Assembly (NCBI GenBank): GCA_025060475.1 | Contig: JANXBZ010000005.1 | Span: forward strand, 62,001-126,000 | Direction: 5' to 3' | Length of the DNA: 64,000 nucleotides | Source: Dictyoglomus sp. | Lineage (GTDB): Bacteria; Dictyoglomota; Dictyoglomia; Dictyoglomales; Dictyoglomaceae | Part shown: in pieces, positions 37,033 to 47,258 of the stretch | How positions within the stretch are numbered: position 1 is the stretch's first letter | Layout: each line of letters starts with the position of its first letter | Made by a program: the position numbers and the translations under genes | Notes under the pieces: generated by a model | Database searches by the model: none | What the model was told of the DNA's origin: nothing | Seen by the model: the letters and a program-made list of their open reading frames with translations, nothing else

Positions 37033-38584
37033 GAGATTAAAAATTTTTGTAATATCTTGGCTTTCTGCACTGGTCTTTGTAGAGATTTTTCTATTTAAAA
37101 TACAATTTCGACCCATGCTATTGGGATATGAAAAAAATACTTCTATAAAGAGAGGAATTATTTATGATAGGAAAGGGGAAGAATTAGTTTTTAATGTATA
37201 TAGAAAATCTTTAGCTATAAACCCTTTAAATATTTCAAAAAAAGAAAGAGACAAAATAATAGAAGGATTAAGTAGGGACTTATCTCTCTCGAAGGATACA
37301 CTTAGAAATAAATTAGCTCAAAATACTAATTTTATATGGATCAAAAGAATATTAAGTCCTTATGAAGTGAATAAAATTAAAAAATATTTATCTAATGATA
37401 AAATTTTTTTAGTAGAAGAACCCTATAGGGCTTATCCTTTATCTTTGGCTACTTCTCCTCTTTTGGGAATTGTAGGTGTTGACAATCAGGGTCTTTATGG
37501 ATTAGAAGCAATTTTAGATCCTTGGTTAAGGGAGGGAAAGAATGTTTATCTTACTCTTGATAAAGAATTGCAAGTTATATGTGCAAATTACCTAAAGAAA
37601 GGCATAGAAAATTATAAAGCAAAAGGAGGTATGATAGGAATAATAGATTCAAATACTGGCGAAATTCTTGCTTTAGCAATTATGCCAAGTTTTAATATAG
37701 AAGAAGAGAGTTTATGGGATATTATTGAAAATTTTCAAAATTTTTATCCCTTAAATTCTATATATGAACCTGGATCTGTTTTTAAGATAATTACTGCGGT
37801 TATCGCTTTAGAAGAGAATTTAGTAGATCCCTTGGAAAAGGTAGAGTGTAAAGGAGAAGAAGAAATAGATGGACATATAATCCGTTGTGTTAAAAATCAT
37901 GGAAAAGTAAATTTAGAAAGAGCTATTGTGGAGTCTTGTAATATTTATTTTTATAAACTTTCAAAGGGAATAAGCCCCAGTATATGGAGTAAATATATAA
38001 GACTTTTTAATTTAGATTTACCTATTCCTGGAGATGTGATTTTAAATCCACGAGATTTCTTAATCTCAAATTTCAAAGAAAGTAGTTTTACTAGAGGGAC
38101 TATAGGCTTCGGCCAGGGAATAGCTCTTTCTCCAATTAAGCTTTTATGGTCCTTAAGTGCTTTAGCCAACTATGGTTGGTTAAACGAACTTCATTTGATA
38201 AAAAGGATTGAAGACTTAGAAGGAAAAATTGTTTTTAAAAATTCTCCAGTAAGATTATCCAAAATAATTTCAGAAAAGACTTGTGAAAATTTATTAAATT
38301 ATTTACAGAAAGTAGTAAAAGAAGGAACTGCTAATAATCTTAATTTAGATGGGTATAAAATTGCAGGGAAAACTGGAACTGCTCAGGTTTCTAAAGAGAA
38401 TGGATATGAAAATGAAATATTAAATCATTTCTTTTTGGGGTATTTATTTTTACCCGAAAATACCTATACTATTATAGTTATGTTGCAAGAACCAAAAATA
38501 GGAAAATATGCAAGAGAAACTGCAGTTCCTATTTTTGGGGAAATTATAAAAAGATTAGTGATATATGGGAGGACTATAAATTGA
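37019..38584 (+). CDS. ftsI: peptidoglycan transpeptidase FtsI (penicillin-binding protein 2/3 class B)
   Basis: A 521-residue class B penicillin-binding protein that crosslinks septal peptidoglycan. One N-terminal anchor helix (about residues 8-26) precedes the pedestal domain with RGIIYDRKGEELV. The transpeptidase motifs are SVFK (in YEPGSVFKIITA), SCN (in VESCNIYFYKL) and KTG (in GKTGTAQVS), in correct order. It is shorter than many homologues and lacks PASTA repeats. It overlaps ftsL by 14 nt and murE by 4 nt. FtsW, its glycosyltransferase partner, is encoded five genes on. Confidence 0.96.
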   Translation: MINYKRLKIFVISWLSALVFVEIFLFKIQFRPMLLGYEKNTSIKRGIIYDRKGEELVFNVYRKSLAINPLNISKKERDKIIEGLSRDLSLSKDTLRNKLAQNTNFIWIKRILSPYEVNKIKKYLSNDKIFLVEEPYRAYPLSLATSPLLGIVGVDNQGLYGLEAILDPWLREGKNVYLTLDKELQVICANYLKKGIENYKAKGGMIGIIDSNTGEILALAIMPSFNIEEESLWDIIENFQNFYPLNSIYEPGSVFKIITAVIALEENLVDPLEKVECKGEEEIDGHIIRCVKNHGKVNLERAIVESCNIYFYKLSKGISPSIWSKYIRLFNLDLPIPGDVILNPRDFLISNFKESSFTRGTIGFGQGIALSPIKLLWSLSALANYGWLNELHLIKRIEDLEGKIVFKNSPVRLSKIISEKTCENLLNYLQKVVKEGTANNLNLDGYKIAGKTGTAQVSKENGYENEILNHFFLGYLFLPENTYTIIVMLQEPKIGKYARETAVPIFGEIIKRLVIYGRTIN

Positions 38585-40059
38585 AATATTTTAAAGAAGG
38601 ACTTGAGTACATAAATGAAGAGATTTTACATATTGAAGGTAAAATTCCAGAGAAGGTTTTAGGAATTTCTCTTGATTCTCGAGAAATAAGAGAAGGTGAA
38701 ATATTTTTTGCACTACCTGGGCAGAAAGAGGATGGAAAAAAGTATATTCCTTCTGCTATTGAAAAAGGAAGTAAAGTGATCTTTTATCAAGGAGATTATC
38801 ATGGACCTTTTTATGAAGATATTCTTTACATAAAAGTTAGAGATATACATAAAGTCTTAGGAATATTTTCAAGTTGGTTTAATGATTTTCCATCTAAAAA
38901 ACTTACTATAATTGGAGTTACTGGAACAAAAGGCAAAACTACAACTACTCATCTTCTATATCATATGTGGAGAACAAAGGGAGAAAAAGCTGGATTAATT
39001 GGTACTATTTACAACAAAATAAACGATGAAGAAATTCCAACATCTTTTACTACTCCTAGACCTCCAGAGCTTCAAAGTCTTCTTAAAAAAATGGTTGATA
39101 ATGGTGTAAAGTATGTTGCTATGGAAGTTTCTTCTCATGCTTTAGCATTAGGAAGAATTGAAGGGTTGCTTTTAGAAGGTGCTGTCTTTATAAACTTATC
39201 TCAAGATCACTTAGATTTTCATAAATCTATGGAAAACTATTTTGAAGCAAAGAAGAAAATATTTAATTATTTAAAATCTGATGGCTTTTGTGTTTTGAAT
39301 AAAGATGATTATTGGGTAAGTAAAGTAAATATCTGTGATAAAAAGATATTTTGGTTTTCCTTTGATAAAGTTGCTGATATTTATCCTATTTCTTGGGAAA
39401 ATAAAAAAGAAGGACTGAAGGCCTTATTAAACACTCCTAAGGGAATTTTAGACTTAAGTCTAAAACTTAGAGGGAAATTTAACTTAGTAAATATAATGAG
39501 TGCTGTAGCTGTAGCTATAGCTTTAGATGAGGATCTGGATTTAATCAAAAAAGCGTTTGAATCTTTCTCTCATGTTCCTGGAAGGTTAGAGTTTATCGAA
39601 GAAGGACAGGATTTTTCTGTAATAATTGACTATGCTCATACTCCTGATAGTTTATTAAATCTTTTGAAAACTGTTTCTGAGTTTACTGAAGGAAAAAAAA
39701 TTTTAGTTTTTGGATGTGGTGGTGATAGGGATCCTTATAAGAGACCAAAAATGGGAGAAATTGCTGCTTTATATTCTGATTTTGTAATAATAACTTCTGA
39801 TAATCCAAGAACTGAAGATCCCATGAAAATAATAAAGGATATAGAAGAAGGAATAAAGACATTAAATTTTAAAAATTATATGATTATAGAAAACAGAGAT
39901 GAGGCTATAAAAACTGCTATCTATCTAGCAGAACCTAAAGATTGTGTCATTATAGCAGGAAAAGGACATGAAAATTATCAAATAATTGGCTCAAATAAAA
40001 TTCCTTTTAATGATAAAGAGATAGCAAAAATTTATATAAGGGAGAAAGTTGCTAAATGA
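38581..40059 (+). CDS. murE: UDP-MurNAc-tripeptide synthetase MurE, probably meso-diaminopimelate-adding
   Basis: A 492-residue Mur ligase that adds the third amino acid to UDP-MurNAc-dipeptide. It has SLDSREIREGEIFFAL (uridine binding), the ATP loop GVTGTKGKTTTTHLL, the carbamylated Lys region, and VIIDYAHTPDSL. The amino-acid selecting motif is DNPRTEDP, the version typical of meso-diaminopimelate enzymes; lysine enzymes have a different motif. So the cell wall likely contains meso-Dap. The start is TTG overlapping the ftsI stop (TTGA). The end overlaps murF by 4 nt. Confidence 0.97.
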   Translation: MKYFKEGLEYINEEILHIEGKIPEKVLGISLDSREIREGEIFFALPGQKEDGKKYIPSAIEKGSKVIFYQGDYHGPFYEDILYIKVRDIHKVLGIFSSWFNDFPSKKLTIIGVTGTKGKTTTTHLLYHMWRTKGEKAGLIGTIYNKINDEEIPTSFTTPRPPELQSLLKKMVDNGVKYVAMEVSSHALALGRIEGLLLEGAVFINLSQDHLDFHKSMENYFEAKKKIFNYLKSDGFCVLNKDDYWVSKVNICDKKIFWFSFDKVADIYPISWENKKEGLKALLNTPKGILDLSLKLRGKFNLVNIMSAVAVAIALDEDLDLIKKAFESFSHVPGRLEFIEEGQDFSVIIDYAHTPDSLLNLLKTVSEFTEGKKILVFGCGGDRDPYKRPKMGEIAALYSDFVIITSDNPRTEDPMKIIKDIEEGIKTLNFKNYMIIENRDEAIKTAIYLAEPKDCVIIAGKGHENYQIIGSNKIPFNDKEIAKIYIREKVAK

Positions 40060-41453
40060 GGTTAAAATTAAGTGAAATCTTGGAAGCTGTTAATGGAGAA
40101 TTGGTGAGAGGTAATTTAGAGACCGAAATATGTTCAATTTCTACCGATTCAAGAAGAATAAAAAAAGGGGATCTTTTTATTCCTTTAAAAGGTGAAAAAT
40201 ATGATGGACATGATTTTATACATTCTGCCATAAAAAATGGTGCAGAAGGAATAATCTTTAGTAAAGAAATAGATGCAAGTATATTAAGAGAAAGTAATTT
40301 TGCAATTAAAGTTAAAGATACTCTTACAGCTCTACAAGAACTTGCCCATTATTATAGAGAAAAAAAGGAATTTAAAGTTATTGGTATAACAGGAAGTTCA
40401 GGTAAAACCTCAACAAAATATTTTACTGTAGAACTTTTTAAAGGATTAATCTCTCTACATTTTAGCAAAGATAATTTTAATAATGAAATAGGAGTTCCAT
40501 TAAGTATCTTAGAGGCTGATGATAACTCTGAGTTATTGATATTAGAACTTGCAATGAGAGGATTGGGAGAGATAAGACTATTAAGTAAAATAGCAAGACC
40601 TAATTATGCATTAATTACAAACATAGGTACAGCACATATAGGAAGATTAGGATCACAAGAAAATATAGCACGAGCAAAGGCAGAAATTTTTGAATATCTT
40701 AAACCTAAGGGATGGGCAATCCTAAATGGTGATAATTTTTGGTGTAATAGAATATATAACTCTCTTTCTTCTGAAGTTCAAAAAATTCGTTTTGGCTTTC
40801 AAGAGAAAAATGATGTCAGGGGAAAAGTAAATTATAGAGAAAATAAGTCTGAAATTGAGGTCCTATTTCCTGATGGAAAAAAGATAAAATTTAATTGTCC
40901 TTATTATCCTTTAGAAATATATCAAAATTTATTAGCAAGTCTCTCTCTACTTTTTCTCATTTTTCCTAAATTTCCTGAAGAGTTTATAGAAGAAAGAATA
41001 AATAATTTATCCTTTCCTCGTCAAAGATTAAATTTAAAAAAGGGAAAAAAGGGAATAATAATTATTGATGATACCTACAATGCAAATCCAGAATCTGTGA
41101 AAGTGGCAATTGATTTTTTAAAAAACTTAGGCAAAGGAAATCGAAAAATAGCTATTCTAGGAGACATGTTAGAATTAGGAGAGTATAGCTTTAAATTTCA
41201 TCAAGAAGTATTGGAATTTGGGATTAAGAGTGGATTGGATATGATCTTTATTTTTGGAGAGGAGATGGGAAGAGTATTTCCATTTTTAAAATCTCTATAT
41301 CCTGATTATCCATTATTTTATTCGCAGAATTTTGATTCTCTACTGGACATAGTTTTAGAAAAAATTAAGGAAAAAGATCTTATTCTTATTAAAGGATCTC
41401 GTGGAATGCAAATGGAAAGATTTGTGAAAGAATTGGAGGTTGAAGATGGATAG
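40056..41453 (+). CDS. murF: UDP-MurNAc-pentapeptide synthetase MurF
   Basis: A 465-residue Mur ligase that adds D-Ala-D-Ala to the tripeptide precursor. The N-terminal domain has ISTDSRRIKKGDLFIPLKG, the ATP loop GITGSSGKTSTKYF, then NFNNEIGVPLS, LELAMRGLGEI, TNIGTAHIGRLGS and IIDDTYNANPESV, all MurF-type. Length is usual. The ATG overlaps the murE stop and its own end overlaps mraY by 14 nt. A D-Ala-D-Ala ligase to supply its substrate is not encoded in this window. Confidence 0.97.
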   Translation: MRLKLSEILEAVNGELVRGNLETEICSISTDSRRIKKGDLFIPLKGEKYDGHDFIHSAIKNGAEGIIFSKEIDASILRESNFAIKVKDTLTALQELAHYYREKKEFKVIGITGSSGKTSTKYFTVELFKGLISLHFSKDNFNNEIGVPLSILEADDNSELLILELAMRGLGEIRLLSKIARPNYALITNIGTAHIGRLGSQENIARAKAEIFEYLKPKGWAILNGDNFWCNRIYNSLSSEVQKIRFGFQEKNDVRGKVNYRENKSEIEVLFPDGKKIKFNCPYYPLEIYQNLLASLSLLFLIFPKFPEEFIEERINNLSFPRQRLNLKKGKKGIIIIDDTYNANPESVKVAIDFLKNLGKGNRKIAILGDMLELGEYSFKFHQEVLEFGIKSGLDMIFIFGEEMGRVFPFLKSLYPDYPLFYSQNFDSLLDIVLEKIKEKDLILIKGSRGMQMERFVKELEVEDG

Positions 41454-42372
41454 TATAATCTTGTTGAGTATTTTAGTTTTTGTATTTTCATTAGGGTTTT
41501 TGAAATATTTCATAGGATTTCTTAAAAGAAAAGGAATTGGAAAACATATTAGAAAAGAAGGACCAAAAGAGCATTTTAAAAAAGAGGGAATACCAGTAAT
41601 GGGAGGAATAATTTTTCTAATTGTTTTATTTCCCTTTCTTTTCTTTAAAGAGACTTTTTTCTTTGCCTTTAGTACAATTTTAATGGGAATTTTGGGACTT
41701 ATTGATGATATTTTACTTTTAATGAAAAAAGATTATGGAATTAAGCCTATTAAAAAGGTTTTTTTAACCTTTATATTTGCATTTATAGTCTATCTTCTTT
41801 GGACTCCAAAGGATTTTAGAATATTTCTAGGAGATTCTTATTTTTATCTTGGTTTTTTATATATTCCTTTGTTTTTAATTCTTTATGTCTTTATGACAAA
41901 TGCTGTTAATCTTACTGATGGTTTAGATGGACTAGCAGGAACAACCTGTTTTATCTCCATAGTTTTATTGCTTTTACCTCAATTTTTCAAAAATAACTTT
42001 ATTCTTTCTCTTTCCATATCATGTCTTTTAGCCTCAATCCTAGGATTTTTATGGTATAACATTTACCCAGCAGAAATAATAATGGGAGATGTGGGAGCTT
42101 TTTCTCTCGGAGGAGCAATTTCTTCTCTTTTAGTTTTAAATAAAATGGAGAGTTTTTTCTTAATATTGAGTGGAATCTTCCTATTAGAGGCTTTTTCAGT
42201 ATTTATTCAAGTGGCTTATTATAAATGGAAAAGGAAGCGAATTTTCAAAATGAGTCCTATACATCATCATTTTGAATTATTAGGATGGAAAGAAACAAAA
42301 ATTGTAGGAAGATTTTGTATTATTCATCTTTTAATGATACTTGGAGGATTGATTTTATGGAATTATCTTTAA
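41440..42372 (+). CDS. mraY: phospho-MurNAc-pentapeptide transferase MraY
   Basis: A 310-residue polytopic enzyme (about ten helices) that makes lipid I by moving phospho-MurNAc-pentapeptide to undecaprenyl phosphate. It has GIPVMGGIIFL, the DD pair in LIDDILLLMKKDYGI, the NLTDGLDGLAG loop, an Asp in MGDVGAFSLGG and the HHH loop in SPIHHHFELLGWKE. All catalytic features are intact. The gene overlaps murF by 14 nt and murD by 16 nt. It is somewhat shorter than E. coli MraY. Confidence 0.97.
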   Translation: MKMDSIILLSILVFVFSLGFLKYFIGFLKRKGIGKHIRKEGPKEHFKKEGIPVMGGIIFLIVLFPFLFFKETFFFAFSTILMGILGLIDDILLLMKKDYGIKPIKKVFLTFIFAFIVYLLWTPKDFRIFLGDSYFYLGFLYIPLFLILYVFMTNAVNLTDGLDGLAGTTCFISIVLLLLPQFFKNNFILSLSISCLLASILGFLWYNIYPAEIIMGDVGAFSLGGAISSLLVLNKMESFFLILSGIFLLEAFSVFIQVAYYKWKRKRIFKMSPIHHHFELLGWKETKIVGRFCIIHLLMILGGLILWNYL

Positions 42373-43724
42373 AAAATAAGAAAGTCTTGGTTTTAGGTTT
42401 GGGAGAAAGTGGATATCATTCTGCCTTATTTCTTAGAAGAAAAGGAGCAAAAGTTATAGTAAACGACATTAAAGAAGAGAAATTTTTTTCAGATATCCTA
42501 CCTGAGCTAAAAAGTAAAGGTATAGAATATATTTTGGGAAAACATCCTAAAGAAATTTTAGATTCCATAGATCTCATAATAGTAAGTCCTGGTATTCCTA
42601 AAGATAATGTTTTATATAAACATGCAATGAAGAGGGATATAGAAATTATAGGAGAATTGGAATTAGCATATAGATACTGTAGAGTGCCTATAATTGGAAT
42701 CACAGGAACAAAGGGTAAATCAACTACAACAACTCTTGCAGGCGAAATATTAAGAAGGAGTGGACTGAAAGTTATTGTTGCAGGAAATATTGGTACGCCA
42801 TTTGTTCAAAAAGTTGAGGAGTTAGAAGAGGGATATTTTGTTTTAGAAATAAGTAGTTTTCAATTAGAAGATATAAAAGATTTTCACGCATATATTTCAG
42901 CATTTATTAATTTTTATCCTGATCATATGGATAGATATAAGTCTTTGGAAGAATATAAAAAGGCAAAACTAAATATTTTTAAGAATCAAAACAGCTCAGA
43001 TTGGGCTATTGGATCTTATGATCAAGAGGAAGTAAGAAAGGCTTTGGAAGTTCAAAAGGCACAAAAATTATTTTTCTCCTTATCAAAGTTCTCTGAAGAC
43101 GGAATTTTTCTTGAAGGGGACAAGTTGATATATAAAATTAAAGAAAAAGAAGGTTTTTTTAAACTTCCTATTAAAGGAATCTGGAATAGAAATCTCTTGT
43201 TAAATTTCATGACTGCTTCGTTAATTGGGTTAATTTTAAATATTGATCCTGAGATTATAAGAGTTGTTGGAGAAGATTTTAAGGGTATTCCTCATGCATT
43301 AGAGAGAGTTGAAGAAATAAAGGGAAGAGTATTTATTAACGATTCTAAGGCAACAAATCCTATTTCTACTATATCTGCTATAAAGAGTTTTGATAGACCT
43401 ATTCTTTTGATATTAGGAGGTAGAAATAAGAATTTTGAATTTTATGATCTTTTTGAAGAAATTAGTAAAAGCACAGTAAAAAAGATATATCTTATAGGAG
43501 AAACAAGATTTATTATGGAAGAATTAGCCCAAAAATATAAAATTCCTTACTCTCTAGAAAATGATCTTGAGTCTGCAGTAAGACATTCTTACCTAGATTC
43601 ATCCTATGGAGATATTATTTTGTTATCTCCAGCTTGTGCTAGCTTTGATATGTTCTTGAATTATAAGGAGAGGGGACTAACTTTTTTAAATATAGTTAGA
43701 AAAATAAAAGATGAAGAGGGGTAG
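42357..43724 (+). CDS. murD: UDP-MurNAc-L-Ala:D-Glu ligase MurD
   Basis: A 455-residue Mur ligase that adds D-glutamate. The N terminus LKNKKVLVLGLGESGYHSALFL is the Rossmann-like UDP site, then GITGTKGKSTTTTLAGEIL (ATP loop), LEISSFQLEDI, FINFYPDHMDRYKS and FINDSKATNPISTI. The ATG at 42357 has GGAGG 9 nt upstream and matches the MurD N terminus; a longer frame from 42285 lies inside mraY in another reading frame and has no homology. It overlaps ftsW by 14 nt. Confidence 0.97.
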   Translation: MELSLKNKKVLVLGLGESGYHSALFLRRKGAKVIVNDIKEEKFFSDILPELKSKGIEYILGKHPKEILDSIDLIIVSPGIPKDNVLYKHAMKRDIEIIGELELAYRYCRVPIIGITGTKGKSTTTTLAGEILRRSGLKVIVAGNIGTPFVQKVEELEEGYFVLEISSFQLEDIKDFHAYISAFINFYPDHMDRYKSLEEYKKAKLNIFKNQNSSDWAIGSYDQEEVRKALEVQKAQKLFFSLSKFSEDGIFLEGDKLIYKIKEKEGFFKLPIKGIWNRNLLLNFMTASLIGLILNIDPEIIRVVGEDFKGIPHALERVEEIKGRVFINDSKATNPISTISAIKSFDRPILLILGGRNKNFEFYDLFEEISKSTVKKIYLIGETRFIMEELAQKYKIPYSLENDLESAVRHSYLDSSYGDIILLSPACASFDMFLNYKERGLTFLNIVRKIKDEEG

Positions 43725-44787
43725 AAATATTTTTATAATTTCTTTAATTCTTTCCGTTTTTGGGCTAATTGCAATTTTTACTGCGAGTTGGCAATGGGCA
43801 TACTTATATCTTAATAATCCCTATTATTTTTTAGAACATCAATTTATTTATTTATTCTTAGGAATTGCTTTATCTTTTCTGATTAGTCTCTTTTCATTAG
43901 ATTTTTTAAGAAAAACTTCTCTTTTTCTTTTAATTTTTTGTATAATTTTAACATACTTAGTATTTGTTAAAGACATTGGAAAAAACATAAGAGGCGTTAA
44001 TCGTTGGATTGATTTAGGTATAATACAATTTCAACCTGCTCCATTCTTAGCATTTTCTTGGATCCTTTTTTTGGCCTCTTTTCTTTCCAAAAGAAGAAGA
44101 GATTTAAGTAATTTACACATTGTTTGGGTTTTGATATTTCTGAGTATCTTTGGAATTGCTTTTTATTATCAACCTAATATGAGTATGCTAATTCTTTTTT
44201 CTTTAGCAACATTTACTATACTTTTCTTCTCTAATTTTGATCTAAAGAAGTTAATTCCCATTTTTTTGTTGGCATTTTTAGTGATATTCTTTTTAACAAA
44301 AACAGCGAATTATAGAGAAGAAAGAATTAAAAGTTTCTCTATGGAAGGGAAAATTTTTCCTTTATTTTCTACTTATCAACAACTCCAAGCTATTAGAATA
44401 ATTCGAGATGGAGGAATTATAGGAAAAGGCTGGGGAAGAAATTTTTACAAATTTTTTCTTCCTGAGTCTTACAATGATTTCATTTTTCCTGTCATTTTGG
44501 GAGAGGGAGGATGGATTGCGGGATTTATTTTAATAGCTCTTTATTCTTTGCTCATATATAATGTTTTTCTTTTTGCAATGGAAGAAAAGAATATCTTTAA
44601 TTATTTGTTATTAACAGGAATTATGAGTTTTTGGTGTTGGCAAATTCTTTTAAATATTTTTATGAGTTTAGGCTTTTTACCTGTAATGGGATTACCCTTG
44701 CCTTTTGTAAGTTTTGGAGGATCTTCTTTAATTTCTAATTGGATGAAGGTAGGATTAATATTGAAAATAAGTTCTCAGAGAGGATGA
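43711..44787 (+). CDS. ftsW: SEDS glycosyltransferase FtsW (divergent)
   Basis: A 358-residue SEDS protein with about ten helices; FtsW polymerises lipid II at the septum with FtsI. It has IRGVNRWIDLGIIQFQP, the catalytic-loop region LPESYNDFIFPVI and the signature LPVMGLPLPFVSFGGSSLI. The usual QPSExxK motif after the fourth helix reads QPAPFLAF, so the conserved Glu and Lys are missing. HTDF of the extracellular loop is YNDF, with the key Asp kept. Position in the dcw cluster supports FtsW rather than RodA. It overlaps murD by 14 nt and ends 3 nt before murG. Confidence 0.92.
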   Translation: MKRGRNIFIISLILSVFGLIAIFTASWQWAYLYLNNPYYFLEHQFIYLFLGIALSFLISLFSLDFLRKTSLFLLIFCIILTYLVFVKDIGKNIRGVNRWIDLGIIQFQPAPFLAFSWILFLASFLSKRRRDLSNLHIVWVLIFLSIFGIAFYYQPNMSMLILFSLATFTILFFSNFDLKKLIPIFLLAFLVIFFLTKTANYREERIKSFSMEGKIFPLFSTYQQLQAIRIIRDGGIIGKGWGRNFYKFFLPESYNDFIFPVILGEGGWIAGFILIALYSLLIYNVFLFAMEEKNIFNYLLLTGIMSFWCWQILLNIFMSLGFLPVMGLPLPFVSFGGSSLISNWMKVGLILKISSQRG

Positions 44788-44790
44788 ATT

Positions 44791-45870
44791 ATGAAAAGTA
44801 TTGTTTTTGTTTCTGGAGGAACAGGAGGGCACATATATCCAGCTCTTTATCTTGCGGAGTTTATAAAAGATAAAGATCCATCAATACTTATCAGTTTTAT
44901 AGGAAGAAGAAATGGTATAGAATCTAAGATTTTCTCTGAGAAATTTCCCTTTTATGGTCTTTCTCTTCCAAAAGCTTCTCAGCTAAAACCCTGGAACTAT
45001 GTAAAGGCATATCTCGAGGGGAGAAAAATATTAAAAAAATTAAAGCCTGATTTATTGATTATTTTTGGAAGTTATATTTCTGTACCTATTTTATTAGAGG
45101 CAATTCGAAGGAAATATCCATTCTTTCTTCATGAACAAAATGTTTTTCCTGGAAAAGCGATAAGACTTTTTAATTTCTTTTCTGAAGGAGTTGCTATAAG
45201 TTTTTTAAAAACTAAAGAATATCTTCCAAAGAGGAAAATTTTTTATACTGGAAATTTTGTTAGAAAGGAATTGTTGACAATGGAAAAAGCAAGTTGTAAA
45301 AAGGAATTAGGATTTGATTTAGATAAAAAACTTCTTCTTGTCACGGGAGGAAGTCAAGGGGCAAAAAGAATAAATGAGTTAGTTAAAAATATTGTTCCCT
45401 ATCTTATTGATATGAACTGGCAAATTTTACATCAGATTGGAGAAGAAAAATATAAGGAATTTATGAAAGACATAAATGAAGAATGGCTAAAAAAAGGATA
45501 TCGCCCTGTTCCCTTTATTAAAGAAATTGAAAAAGCAATTTGTGCATCAGATCTTGCTATAAGTAGAGCAGGTGCTACAACTATTTATCAGTTTTTAGTA
45601 GGAAAACTTCCTGCTATTTATATTCCTTATCCTTATGCAAAGGATAATCATCAAGAGTATAATGCTAAGTTTGTTGTAGAATGTGGATTAGGAGAAGTTG
45701 TTAAAGAGAAGGATTTATCAGAAGAGGTTTTATTAAAAAATATACTTGAATGGAATGAAGAAAAATTCAGACTCTATGCTCAAAAATTTGATTCTTTAGC
45801 TCTTCCCGATGCTAGAGAGAGATTTTGGGAAATTATTAAAAGTTATTTGGAAAGGAGGAACTTGGAGTGA
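44791..45870 (+). CDS. murG: UDP-GlcNAc:lipid I GlcNAc transferase MurG
   Basis: A 359-residue GT28 glycosyltransferase that completes lipid II. It has the N-terminal G-loop [13 protein letters not shown], a membrane-docking hydrophobic patch, [30 protein letters not shown], and the acceptor/UDP site [12 protein letters not shown] with [11 protein letters not shown]. All motifs are typical. The ATG follows ftsW by 3 nt and its end overlaps murC by 4 nt. It acts on the inner face of the membrane with MraY. Confidence 0.98.
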   Translation: MKSIVFVSGGTGGHIYPALYLAEFIKDKDPSILISFIGRRNGIESKIFSEKFPFYGLSLPKASQLKPWNYVKAYLEGRKILKKLKPDLLIIFGSYISVPILLEAIRRKYPFFLHEQNVFPGKAIRLFNFFSEGVAISFLKTKEYLPKRKIFYTGNFVRKELLTMEKASCKKELGFDLDKKLLLVTGGSQGAKRINELVKNIVPYLIDMNWQILHQIGEEKYKEFMKDINEEWLKKGYRPVPFIKEIEKAICASDLAISRAGATTIYQFLVGKLPAIYIPYPYAKDNHQEYNAKFVVECGLGEVVKEKDLSEEVLLKNILEWNEEKFRLYAQKFDSLALPDARERFWEIIKSYLERRNLE

Positions 45871-47258
45871 TCTCTTCGGAAAGGGTTCATTTCATTGGTA
45901 TTGCTGGGACAGGGATGAGTGCTTTAGCTTATATTTTATCTGAAAGGGGGTATAAGGTCTCAGGTTCTGATTTACAGGAAAATTTATCTACAATAAGACT
46001 TAGGTCAAAGGGGGTAAAAATTTATTTTGGTCATAGAGCAGAACAAATTGAAGATGCTCAATTAATTGTAGTTTCTTCCGCAATTCCTGAGGATAATGAA
46101 GAGCTTGTAGCAGCACGAAATAAAAATATCCCTATTCTACAACGAGGAGAATTATTGGCCTTATTAACAAAGGAAAAGAAGTCTATTATAATTTCTGGTG
46201 CTCATGGAAAAACAACAACAACCTCTATGATTGCTATGGTTTTAGAAAAAAATAACTTAGATCCTACAGTTTTGGTGGGGGGAGAAGTAGAGGATATTGG
46301 TGGTAATGCAAAATTAGGAAAAGGAGAATATTTAGTTGCAGAAGCTGACGAGAGTGATGGTTCTATGTTAAAGCTTTTTCCTTATCTTCTCATAGTGACT
46401 AACATTGACAATGATCACTTAGACTACTATGGAAACGTAGAAAAAATTAAAGAAGCTTTTCTTTCTATGATAAATAAAGTCCCAGAAGATGGATATGTGA
46501 TTTTAGGCAAAGAAAGTTCTTACCTAAGAGAGCTTTTGCCAAAAATAAAACGTAGCTATTTTACTTATGGTCTTGAAAGAGATAACGATTTTTATCCTGA
46601 AAATATATATTTGAGTTTTAACGGCTCAGAATTTGATGTAAATTTTAAGAAGATGAAGTTAGGGAGAGTAAAATTAAATGTTCCTGGTATTCATAATATT
46701 TACAATGCTCTTTCTGCTATAGCTGTTTCAGAGATTTTAGGACTTGATACTTCTGAGAGTATAAAAGCTTTAGAGAGATTTAAGGGTGTTCAAAGAAGAT
46801 TGCAATTAAAGGGTAGAATCCAAGATATTCTTATTTTTGATGATTATGGACACCATCCTACTGAGATTAGAGCGACTTTGAATGCATTAAAACTTTATAA
46901 TAGAAGGTTAGTTGTAGCTTTTCAACCTCATAGATATACTCGGACTTATTATTTATTAGAAGAACTAGCGGACTCTTTGAGAAATGCTGATGTGGTAATA
47001 ATTACAGAGATTTATCCTGCTGGGGAAAAACCTATTTTTAAAGTTTCAGGAAAGAATGTTTATGATATCTTAAGAGAAAAAGAACCGCAAAAAGAAATAT
47101 ATTTTTGTGAAAATTTAACTGATGTTGCTAAAAAAGCTCATGAGGTTTTAAAGGATAAAGATATTTTTCTTACCCTTGGCGCAGGAAATATCTGGAAGGT
47201 GGGAGAAGCCTTGTTAACTTATAATATGAAGGAAGATAAGAATGATTTTTCCCATTGA
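45867..47258 (+). CDS. murC: UDP-MurNAc:L-Ala ligase MurC
   Basis: A 463-residue Mur ligase that adds the first L-Ala. It opens with [17 protein letters not shown] and has [11 protein letters not shown], the ATP loop [39 protein letters not shown] and the C-terminal [12 protein letters not shown] and FQPHRYTRT. The start is GTG at 45867 overlapping murG, behind GGAGG. The end overlaps murB by 17 nt. Length and motifs are canonical. Confidence 0.98.
   Translation: MISSERVHFIGIAGTGMSALAYILSERGYKVSGSDLQENLSTIRLRSKGVKIYFGHRAEQIEDAQLIVVSSAIPEDNEELVAARNKNIPILQRGELLALLTKEKKSIIISGAHGKTTTTSMIAMVLEKNNLDPTVLVGGEVEDIGGNAKLGKGEYLVAEADESDGSMLKLFPYLLIVTNIDNDHLDYYGNVEKIKEAFLSMINKVPEDGYVILGKESSYLRELLPKIKRSYFTYGLERDNDFYPENIYLSFNGSEFDVNFKKMKLGRVKLNVPGIHNIYNALSAIAVSEILGLDTSESIKALERFKGVQRRLQLKGRIQDILIFDDYGHHPTEIRATLNALKLYNRRLVVAFQPHRYTRTYYLLEELADSLRNADVVIITEIYPAGEKPIFKVSGKNVYDILREKEPQKEIYFCENLTDVAKKAHEVLKDKDIFLTLGAGNIWKVGEALLTYNMKEDKNDFSH

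Noticed and set aside
42285-42356. N-terminal extension of MurD
   Set aside because: It lies wholly within mraY in another frame, lacks homology, and the ATG at 42357 has a good ribosome-binding site.
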